Assembly (NCBI RefSeq): GCF_009870125.1
Contig: NC_046679.1
Span: forward strand, 9,982,001 to 10,046,000
Source: Drosophila pseudoobscura
Lineage: Eukaryota > Arthropoda > Insecta > Diptera > Drosophilidae
Reading direction: 5' to 3'
DNA length: 64,000 nucleotides
The notes under the pieces were generated by a model. It ran no database searches. It had not been told where the DNA came from and saw only the letters and a program-made list of their open reading frames with translations. Shown here piece after piece: positions 35,164 through 47,100 of this stretch (position 1 is the stretch's first letter; each line of letters opens with the position of its first letter). The translations under genes were made by a program, and so were the position numbers.

Positions 35164-38100
35164 CTGCAAGCGAATAGGAATTGATTAGCTTACTCCACAG
35201 AAAAAGAAGAAGAGTGCTCGACTTACCCAGCATAACGACCACTTCAAAGCGTTCCTTCAGCATATCCGAGGCGGAGAGCATGTACAGTGGGCTGTTCCGA
35301 TCGATCTTGTGGACAATGGTGGTGGGCCAGATGAACATCAACCGATCCTCGCCCCCGTCGGCGCCTATGTGCAGCTCCTGCTGGTAGAACGGCAGCACCT
35401 CGCCCTCCTTGGTCACCTTCTTGCGGATGATCTGCGCCCGGATGTGCGCCTCGATGATGTGGGACTTGCGCATATCGCCCACGCGGAACATCAGACAGGG
35501 CACACCATCCCGATGACAGATGACGGCATTCCTCGAGAAGAGCAGCGTCTGTGCGCGCTTCTTGGGGCGCGACAGCTTGGCAAAGACAATGCCCACCATG
35601 AAGGCCTGGATGAATACGCCCGTTATGCACTGGATGCACATGGTGAAGATGGCCTCCGGGCACTCCTCCGTCACGTAGCGATTGCCGTAGCCGATGGTCG
35701 TCTGCGTCTCCACGGAGTAGAGGAAGGCGGTCATGATGCTCTTCACCTCCGTCACGCACACCGTGTGCGTCATATTGGCCACCAGATCGGGTTGCTTGTC
35801 CCTCAAATTGATGTACTCCAGGTCGTTGTGGGCATAGGCGATGATCCACCAGATGAACCCAAAGAAGGCCCACGAAATGACGAAGCTGGCGGCGAAAACG
35901 AGCAGCGTCCAGCGCCACTGAGCATCCACCAATGTCGTGAAGATGTCCTATGGAATGGAACAAACGAACACAATTGTCAATTACACTGAAAATCCCTTTA
36001 CATAAGACAGCACTGTCTCTCTTTCGGTTTTAAGTTATGCAAACTGAAATGCGAGAAAAAGGCCCACTATATTTAGACCCCGCACGCACCAGATATAGCC
36101 ACGCACTTGCCACACGGCTCCTCTCAGCCACCACTCACCTGCAGATATCGACGACGCCTCTTGGCCACATTGCCTTGCACCACGTTGCATTCGCCATGCT
36201 TGAACACCACACGTTTCCGGACACGCCTCGAGCTGAAACGTGTCTGCCGGTACCTACACAAGCAGAAGAGAACAGATGTTACAACGTTATATTTATATAA
36301 TAGATGTTCTTTTGGGCAAAAGTCTTAGAAAAGAAGGGGTTTAACTGGAAGCAGGAGTGGCTTTCAATCAGCAGAGGGTTTACACAACATTCGGGGCTTT
36401 GGAATGATTCTATTTTGGTACAGTTCGTACTTGAAGCTCTTCTGAATCTGTTTAAATCTTTGAAAACAAGGGTATACCCCAGAGAGGAGAGCAACGCATA
36501 CCATTGCGTTGAGGGAATAGCCCTGCTCTCCTCTCTGGGGTATATCCTTGTTTTCAAACCAACGCATACCATTGCGTTGAGGGAATTGCCCTGCTTTTTA
36601 GTGCCTATACTCCCATTTTATCGTCGGTAGGGTAGCACAAAAACATTCAATCACAAGGAATACACCATAAAGCAACCGATTAAAGCCGTTCATTGTTCGG
36701 GAAAAACAGGAAATCACATTACAAAACAGATTGTCTCTGAATGACACTCAACCATTGACACATTCCCAGATGGTAGATCAATGGGCATATAGGATAATAG
36801 AACACTTTATTCCTTTACCAAAGCATGGCCTGAAGCACAATACTGGAGAAACAGAGAACAAACACTAGACCGATAACGAACAGCATTAGAGTCGTGAGTC
36901 CAATAGGAAACCCATTGGTTTCAATATTTTGATTGTTTTTAAGAGATCTACAACTAGATCGCTGCGATCATCATTGCAGTTGGATTAGCACTGAGGAGAA
37001 GACCAGACCAGACCCGGTCCGAGGTTTTGGAAAACTTCGCTTAGCTTTTTGCCGGAACAACTGTAATCGCTAACTGTAAGTGCTCTCTCCTCCCTCGTTC
37101 TCGAACTGAAACAGAAACAGAAATCAGTGCAGTTTCTGTTTTACTTTGCCATACATTATCATTCCAATTTTGTTTCATTTGCACTCTTTATCAGCACCCC
37201 GCCCCACCTCTCCCTCTCCCTCTCTCTCTCTCTTCTTTGTGCGTGGATTCCATTCCAGTGGAATATGCTCCCCACACACTCGACGACTTCTTGGTGGAAA
37301 GCTCTTGCTCTCTCCCTCTCCCAAGAACCGAAGCTTACAAATAAATGATCTATTAATCCCATAGGAAGAAACGGGTGGGTCGTGGATGATGAGGTAAGAA
37401 CTAGTGACAAATGATATAATAGCATTAGAAATCCATTGAGATGGAAATTTCCTTATGAAAGAACAGTCGGATTATGGCTATTATTTATGTCATTAATAAT
37501 TGTCTTTATATAGAAATTAATTGGCTGAGAAAAGTCAGATTATAGTATGAACATTTATAGCATTCGTAAAATTCTTAATAAATGTTTCTATCTCTCTCAA
37601 AATTTAAATATACAAAAGATATTTATTGGATTTTTCCCATGATACAATAATGTTAATATATTTCGGGGAAGTATTATCTTTATAGAAAAGTAAGAGGTTT
37701 AGGGGTTCATAAAGAGAGCTTTCACTCTACTTAAAATCAAGATAAGATGTTTCGATTATAAAATATATAAATATCCATTGATTCCCTAAATTAAGTAAGT
37801 TTAGATTATAATAAAAGTCTAATCATCATCACGCCATATAATTAGCCTTTTTAGTGATAGAATTTCTGAGAATAAAACATGATGATTCTCTCGATTTGAG
37901 AGTTGCGAATCAGGTGCGCAGCTTCATCGAAATTCGTAGAATTCTCAGACGGGGGACAGCAGTGGAGTGGAGCGGCATTAGAGTTCATTAGATGAAGTCA
38001 AAGTCTGCTGTGGATGCGGTTTGTTGCTGTTTTCTCATTCAAATAAACCGGCTTTAATTTGTTATTGTATCGTTATGATTTTTTGGGTTGTTTGCCGAAT

Positions 38101-41100
38101 GCAATACAACAATAATAATATTATATGTAGTCTCAGGAGTCTTCTGGGGGGAAGAACCGGTTGAAGCAGCGGGGGAGCACTCGAAAAAAGTTCAATGGAA
38201 CTACACAAACGACCCAGCATGATATCAGCTGGAATTTTATATTCCAGGCTTCCAGAGATACCGAGAAAACACTTATGTGGGTACTACGATACTCGTACAG
38301 ATTATATAATACAGATAAGCCCTGGCTGGGCCTTCGGCTAATGGGTAATGACCCGCAATTAAAGCTCTGCCTTAGAGATAAACCCCTGGAATATATGTAG
38401 GTGCTCATAGAAATCATAACAGAACTAACCTTCGACAAGATGAAATCAACTCAACCGAAGGTGCAATTCTAGAGGTGCTCTTGAGGTTTTGTTCGCTATG
38501 GAATTTCATTCCTCAGTCATTCCTCAGCTGCTGGCCAGGGGCCAACTATTTGTACGAGAACACGGCACCCTCTATGCCTCTCTGTCGATCGTGAAAATGC
38601 ACTTTTAAAGGTGCAAATAAGTTGACCATGGTCGTGATCATAATCTACGACTGGTGGGGCTCGGGTTTGGTTTGGTTTGGTTCCCAATTGACGTCACTGA
38701 TCTGCGGTTTGTGTTGCTTTTATGGCCGTCAGGGAATGTAAATTGAATGTTTCCTCTGAAGAGTGTTTTATGGCCACAGTGCATGCACCACACCATAATA
38801 TCTCGTATAAGATATTGTAAATCGGTAGCAAGTGCTGGCCATAAATCAAAGCCGAAACGAATACCAATACGAACAGCGGGCACAGAATAGTGCCAGACGT
38901 TTTTACAGCACGTTTCGAAATATCATATGATATGTGGGCAAATTTTGAGTGGATTTTCAAGTGATCGATCATTTGTTGTGGAAGTGCATGTAAGTTTCGC
39001 AATGAATGGAGGAACGATGGCCAATAATGGCACGAAGAGTATATTCTTGATTGCTAATCCCACTGGGAGAGAGAAAGCGGTTGGGGAAGATCCTTAACTG
39101 CTAAGACACACTGGGAGAGAGGTGGGAAAGTTCAAAGTTCTTTGTTCAAACGATTAGAATTACGAATAATTATTCAGATGGAATAGAGAATGCCCATGAT
39201 TTTTGCTACATTTTCACACAGAATTTCCCATATTTTTGAAGCGTGCTACCGGCTGCAAATACAACCATTCCGTTGGCATTGCCAAAAATGTAAGATAATT
39301 ATGAATCTGAATATAGCCACTAGAATGTTGTCAACGAATAATGGCCACTCGCAGAGATCGTGTGCGGATGGGGCACAGAATGGGATAGAACCAGCTTCCA
39401 TGGGTCTCTGTTCAGATGAACCTTGAACTTAAAGGTGGATAGAATACACCTTCATACATACAAAGTACAATATATATACTATTCTGTTCAGCTAAAAAGC
39501 CAGGCAAATATTTATGCGGCATTCAATTAAACATTCATTTACGTACATACGAGTATGTGCTCGAATTCTGAATACACAGATGCATATTCGTATTGTACAA
39601 GTATTTATGGTAAATATCCCGTGTTTAGCAATGAGATCGAAGCTGTTTAAATAAACTTCAAGGGTGACTAGCGCAGCGACTATCGCACATTCTACAACTA
39701 TTATGAAACACCGTTAAGCTAATGAAAACTCATATTTGCACAAGGCTTTGAATGCAATAGAACCGGAATCCTATGCAGATTGCGCCTGAAATGTGAGGAA
39801 ATCTACCAACAAGTCGCTTTATAGAGCGGTTGTAGATCTCTTACAAGGCTTAGGAATGCTTAAAGTGTGGTTATTGCCTATAAATATCTTTAATGTTAAT
39901 CATAATGATAGGATCAAGTAGATAAACACTTGGGTTAGAAATGGTGCAGATTATGAGGTGAAGAAATCTACTTAGGGGTTGCAAGAGTGATCTGTAGTCT
40001 ATACTATTGATGATCTCTAGGATATGTGGTAAGATGTACTATATCTTGAAGGATCTAAAAGAGAACTTCTGTGGCCGACCATTTGAAGATCTCTAAAGAT
40101 TATAAATTGGTACTTTAAGCCACTCCACTGATCCTTCCATTATGGCTCAATGTTTACCTCAAAAGCTCCTCTGCCCACGACTGCTCGCTGGAATGTGTGG
40201 CACGATACATGATCATCGACAGGCGACTGAGACTGCGACGTAGCTCTGACATTTTGAGTGCGTTGATCAATCGTATGGTATCGTTGATTTTATCGAATCA
40301 CAAGAGTGCGGTGCAGAACAGAAAATACTGAACCTTTGTAGAGAGAACTTTTTGCTGTTTTTTTTTTCTTCTTGTTTTGGCAAACCAAAAAACACAGATA
40401 AAACGTTTCTTCTTGTTCTAGTTTGTCATTGATATAAAAATAAAACACGGACAGTGTTTCAGCACGAGGCAACGATGTTCCGCCGACGAGCAGTGCCACA
40501 AGTGACTCGAAAGCGATGTCAGCATCTCGATGGTTAGCTCTTCTTTGTGTTTGTGGTAACTCTTCACTTCAGGCCTCCATTAATTTGTGGATCGCGTATA
40601 TCTTATATCTTTTTTAATGGGTGAACTGTGCGGTCGCACAACTTTTGGCCAACTGTCGGGCGAGCAAAATTGAAAAGTTCGCCATCGTCGCGTTGTTGAT
40701 ATTAGTCCCAGCCGAGGAGAGGCCCCGCCGTAATCCCCCAGCCAACGAACGAGCCCCACGAATACCCCACTACACCGCACACAAAACAAATTGTTTTTGT
40801 CTATGTTGTCGAATGTGGGGCTGCCTCATTTACTCATTTCACCTAATTACACATGTACACTGTTTGTACTGCTTGTATCTATCAGATACACACACACACG
40901 TGAGGGTATCTGTTTGCCTCATTAACATGGGGCTTTTGCTTGGGGATCGACACATGTCCCAGGTTCCAGGTGTGAGGGATCGATCAAGGGAATTCTATAC
41001 GTATATATTCCAGTCAATATATTCCCAGCTAATCAGATATTTGCGGATTGACTGACTCAATTATTATTTGTTTTGCTGCAGCAAGAAATATATCTATAAT

Positions 41101-44100
41101 GGCGATTTATCTTTAGCTGATCCCCCTCTAACCGGTTCATGCTGCCTTCTATCTGTCAGATAGATTTCCCTCGAACTTTGGTCGTGTAAAAATAGACAGA
41201 ATTTCCCTGTTGGCAGTGCCGTTTGTCTGCCGAATTCTGCAGTTGAATGACCCCCCCGTCCGTTCTAAAGCTACTGTTTTTAGGGGCTTATGATAATCCA
41301 TCAACTATAAAAATGGCGCTTGGGTGGTTTCCTATCTCAAGTACTCCTCTGATCACGTCGCAGAAACTACTCAGGAAAGAACCCAAACAAACAAAAATAC
41401 AGATTGTCGGGCCATAAAGCACTTTGCACGGGAAGAACCACTCGGGCAGGGCCATGTCTGAGCCCATAATTCCCATTCCCATGAGTAATGTTACATATAA
41501 AGAGTACATACTAATACCTAGAGAAGAGTAATATAGAAACAACATTTGCCTTACTTTTTGATAACCCAAACATTGTGTGACGTCAACGCTGTGACGCATG
41601 GCCGAGCAGCGGAGACGGTAATCATGGCATTTGTAGTCAAGCATTGATATCTGTGTAAAGATATGGCAATCTTATGCCCATGATATGACCACTAAACACT
41701 ATGACTAAACTTTTGACAGTCCAAAGACGGCCCCTGATTAGTGTGGTCGGTGGAAACGGACAGAAGTCAAAAGAAGATTCCACGAATTTAGAGCTCATAA
41801 AAGTCGCCACTGATTTGGTGGTTTATTTTAAGCCTCAGAAAGATGAGATAGTGGCGAAAAGCCTTGTAGTTTGGTCCAAAGGTTTAGTGACCTACAGAAG
41901 TAATGCTCTTTTAGAAGAGAAGATCACTTAAATGATCTACTGAAACAGGAGCAAGATCTGACTATAACTATGTTAACGATAACCTAAAGGATCTAGTGAA
42001 ACGATCACTTAACCTTCTCTGATCACCGATCAATAATGATCCCCTAAATATCGCTCTTTCCCAATCGATCTTCAGACATCGTTATTCGCCGAATTTTCCC
42101 CTTATTTAAATTGCAAATGTATAAATATTAGTTCAAGAGATATTATTAGCTTTGGAGTCACGTTGCGAACGTGTGTCGCTGGGGAAACCGGAGCACGCAG
42201 AGCACAGACAAATTGAGCAACCACTTAGCAAGTTCCAAGTATTTATCATCGATATTTGCTAAAGGTCTTAGGAGGCTCCGTTTGTGTCTAGGAAGTTTCC
42301 ACCTTGAATTGCGATCGCAATTAGTGTGCGAATAAAGAAATTATTACCATAAATGCCAGTCAAAGGCAGATGTCTTAATTCCCCCAAAATGAAATGGAGA
42401 CCCGCGGATATTTGCATATGAAATTATCAGCGACAGAGCTCTCGCCAGTTCGTCATTAACTGGAAAAGTATCTACAAACAAGCGGAGCGAATGTATCTGT
42501 ATCTGTACATGTCATCTCGTGAGTCATTCCCCACATCCGGAGGTAGGCACAGCCCCCCAAAGCCAAAGCCAAGCCCAAGTCGAACTCGAACTCGAACTCG
42601 AAGTCGGAGCCCCGTTTCCAGGTGCTAACAAATGCGCAGCGCCGCAGACTTTATCAACAGCGATTCGGTTTATCTGTCTTAATCGCGAACCGCTTGCGGC
42701 ACACTTGTAAATAATACCCGCCCTGGCACTCGAACTAAGAAAGGTACACAGAAAAGCAGAGAGGAGCAGAGGAGCACTGGCAACAGCAGAAATAAACCGT
42801 GCAAATATTATGGCCATGTGACAGCCAGCCAGAGTCTTGTCAGCAGATTGGCAAAAGGTTGCACAAGAAGCATAAAACTCAAAGAGAGAGAGGAAGCTAG
42901 AAGTGCCGAGCATGCGCCGCTTGTTAAGCTAATGACTACACGCTTTCTGAATCCCCAAATTGAAGTCACTGGAGTACAGTCTCCGCAAAAGTGCGATCCT
43001 CAGTTTATGGCATTGGAAAGTCGCTTTTATTATGGTTTAAATACGAAGTTGGTAAACGTTTTATTGCAAGTTTATTGCTAATTGCAGTGGCATTTAGTTT
43101 CTTTTAAGTACAGTCTCCACAAAGGCTAACTTCTTTGGTTACTCGAAACAGGTACAGTCTTAAGTCTTACTATTCTTACGTACAATCTGTGCAAATGGTT
43201 GCCTTTCTTGTAGCTGTACCTGTTGTACAGTCTCAACAAAAACTGTTTCAGATATTTCAAGACTCCCGAAGGGTAATTTTAACTTTTGTCTACTTCCATG
43301 TCCAGGTACAGTCCCAACAAAAGGCACGCACGGAAATCCTACTGAAATTTCTCTCTCTCCGCCTGAAGGTTAGACTTAAAATTATTATTATTTGATCATT
43401 AAATACGAACAGTAGCACCCTGAAACCCTGACCCTCTTTCCACATTACAATTCAAAAATCCCCAGATAAGCGCTCTATATACTCTGGCTGCTATCTTCTC
43501 CCACTTTCGGTTATCTTTGAATGGAAGCCCTAATAGTTATACAGCTATGTATATGGAAAATGCAAATATCGCTAGAGCTGTATGAGCCGCAAAGCAAATA
43601 AAAAAGCGTGCAGGGCGATCGTTGATATCTTAAACTTGAGAAAATCCTTTCCAAAGCCTAAACGGTTTTTGTTGTTTGTTGCGTGCGTTGGTGGCATATC
43701 GCCAATATGGTAAGGCATTCCTCACCGGCCTCTAAATTATTTATAAAGGTAAAGGTGCCGGCATTTAAATTCCACCAACGATCGGCGATCGCTCGATCTC
43801 TCCCTCGCTCTTTCGAAGAAGATCACATGCGTTTCTCTTATACGCCAGCCCAGCTGATGCATCTGAATGTCTCTGCTGGTATAAGAGTTGTTCTGCTGCA
43901 CTTTCTATGCTGTTGTTGCCATGCTCTCGTACATATTATATTTGATTTTGGCATGATGACATCGTACAGTGTACTCTCTTCAAGGGGAGCAGTGTATGCT
44001 TCACTGTACCCTAAATACCCAGTCGAATGATCACTTTTATGCCGCGAGTTCAATGGAATTCAAACAAGTTTGAGGCAAACACGTGATGCCGATGCCGATG

Positions 44101-47100
44101 CCTCTGGTCTTCAAAACAATGCAATTGAAAACCTGAACTACTTGAATGTTATCCACTGTACGAGTACGGGTATATACATAATGCTTATATGATAAATGAA
44201 ATCGTTTTGTCTTTGCCACTTACTCGTACATGGCATCCACCAGATCACGCTCCCAGGTCATCAGACGCTTCATGTTTGCCACAAAAAATTGCGTACAAAT
44301 GTTGAGGCGTTCCAATATTTCAGTCCAAACACGTGTGGACCTCCCTTCGAGTTGTGTAACACTATGTAAATTTGCAGCTAAGGTAACGTCACGGCCCAGC
44401 AACAGTTGCGTTGGCGTTTGACAACTCCTTTTGACAGCTACAACAAAAGCTTTCGCTTGCTGTCAGAGAGCGCTCCTGTGGTGGTACAGTTGTTCTTGTT
44501 CTTTCAAATGGAACAGTGGTCACAGAAATTTGAAAACAATAGTAGATTCGAGCACTTGTTTTGAATTTAATACTTTTAATACTGTCGGATGTCGCAGCAG
44601 CGGATGACGTTATTGTTGGATTATGGTTATGCGAGTGTGGTGGTATGTGGAGCGTGTGTGTGGGGCAGGTTTCTCCACCGATAAACTTGAAACACACAAC
44701 AAAACGGAACTTTATTTTTTATTTTTTATGATACAATATTTTGCCCACTTTTGCGGCTCTTGATCAGAAATGCGTTCTTTTTGTGGTGGGAAAGGCAAAA
44801 ATGGTTTTTATTTTGAAATAAACAAAAGCACGCATTATATTCACAGCGGGATCGCCTCTGAGCGGCGTGTCGCGTCGCGGCGGTGGCGGCGGCGGCGTCG
44901 GCAACGGGGCGGATGAACTACGTAAAAAATCTTCAAGCGTGGCACGTTCTTTCGGTCACTCTTTCAACGGTGTTGTCGCATTCACAACTGAGCGCCGTGT
45001 GGCACAGAAGTGCGCTTAAATAGAGAAACAGATATCGTCGTTTGTGCAACGTCAGGGAGAGAGAGAGAGAGAGAGAGAGACAGCGATCATGCGAGAGAGC
45101 GCCGGGACAGGTGTATAACTTTCTGCGAAGACGACTAAATTCGATCTGAAATACTTGGTGCTCGGTTGACAGCTTTGTTGCTTTTTATTTTGAGTTTTAA
45201 GTGGAAGACGCGATAGCAGAAGAGGGAGAAGCAGAGGCAAAGCGACAAAGCAAAGCAAACACAAACAGAATGACAAAAACACACACACAAACACACACGG
45301 CGTGAGAGAGCATGATATACAACAGCTGATAACCGTTGCTCATTTTTCGACAGAGCAACACAACGAATAAAAGAGGTCTCTCTCTCTCTCTCTCGCTCGC
45401 TCGCTCGCTCGCCCGCTCTGTGATGGGAAGGCAGCATCAGGAAGCTTTCGCCTGGCGTCGGCCCCCAGGCTTAATTCGCCCTTAAATCAAGGCAATTCGC
45501 CGCACTTTATTGCCCTCAAAGATGTAATCGCCTTAAGCTTTAACAGTTACATTTGCCTGACAGGCGGCAATGATCGTCGTTTCGATAAATTGTTGTCAAA
45601 AGACAATTAAAGCCATTCTCTGAGGAATGGAGGGGGGCAGACAGGCAGAGAGAGAGAGTGGGGGAAAGGAGTGCGAATCAAGTTTAAAGATATTTCGCCA
45701 ATTAGCGCCGCGTAAAACTCAATTTATAACTGCAATTTCCATTAGTGCCATAAAAGATACAAGAGATACATATATACAGATATCTTATATCTTGTATCTT
45801 TAGTATATATCAAACATATTGTGTGTATGCACGATATAGCCATATTAATGTCTGTGGGGCCACAGCCACGATATTCGATAATCAAATCAGGCACGTCTGC
45901 TTAGTGGGGGGAAACAAATTAAATCACGATTCGTTAGCTGATTAGCGTCTCGACTGAGCTCTCGGCTCGGCCTATGGAATCTATGGAAAATTCTTCAGAT
46001 TACTGCCGCCCCCTAAAAATAGATCGGAGAAGTGCATGTGACTCCCGGATCGACCGACACACGTCCTACGCATTTCGACTCTCGTTTGTTCCCTTGCATT
46101 TCGAACAATTTATAGCCACCTTTCAATCGCCCCTGATATTTGATACTCGTATTATTTGCAGCTATCAATGGCACGTCTTTTGCACACGCCCAACGTGTCT
46201 ACGGGGGCTTCCATTTCTCCTCAATCACATGATGGACACATGGACAGGGCAGGCCCCTGGGGATCAGTCAATCTATCAAGTGGGAAGGATGGAATGTTCG
46301 AAACCACAAGTCACGTTCAGGAATTAGGGCATTATAAAAGATTATTATTAAACCAATTTTAAAGGGTTTTCTAAATCAAAAAGCGGTCAGCGATCATGCC
46401 TGGAATGGAACGGCTTCTTCCTGATGATAAGATAATTTAAGCAGGATCATTATCGATCGAGTGTGAGCCGATCGCCATATTTTTCTTGGGTGATGCATTA
46501 TAGAATGAATCAAATCCTTATTAATGGCATCACAATACTTTTATTTCGAATTAGAGATCAGTAAGATGCACTTGTGGATCTTTAATGTCTCAGGGAGATC
46601 ACCTAAATGCAATGGCTAAACGAATATAAACAATATTTGGATCTCTTCAAGAAAGCACATCATTAAGCATTGAAAGATCAGCAAGTTCATGTTTAAAGTC
46701 TTATAGAGATCACCTAAAGATCACTCCATTCATATCATTCTTGTGTTAGCAATGCAGTTCTGTTATTCCAAGATCAATGTGAAACACAAACCGACAACAA
46801 ACCACTATGTAAGCCTTAAATGTCAAACTATAGATCGCATTACCTTCTAAAAGCTATAATTCACATAATAATATTGTGAATCAATTAAGAACATGTGATC
46901 AATTTAATGTCTAGATCTTGCACAATCTCCACTGAATCGAAGGCAATACTTCTGTTTCTCAACAGGTGAGTATTATCGCCTGTCAACAGCCAGAGGGTTA
47001 TTCCACTGGGGTAATGGGAATTATCAAATGAATCTATCATAATAAAAATAATTAATTTCGCTGAATCGTAGGCAACAGGTCGAATTGGACGAGCTATTGG

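Noticed and set aside
34451..35932. Single 493-residue channel frame read without splicing
   Set aside because: It includes the 63-bp intron as coding and begins at a non-ATG codon; the spliced model restores the conserved MLEGVIE junction and the true N-terminus.
36304..36630. 108-residue frame through the hairpin repeat
   Set aside because: It arises from the inverted and direct repeats, which read open on both strands; no protein family fits.
38694..39002. 102-residue minus-strand frame with a hydrophobic middle
   Set aside because: No recognisable family and no splice partner; judged to be chance in intron sequence.
41288..41644. 118-residue hydrophobic minus-strand frame, considered as a chemoreceptor fragment
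   Set aside because: No conserved receptor motif, no second exon that joins it, and composition fits chance.
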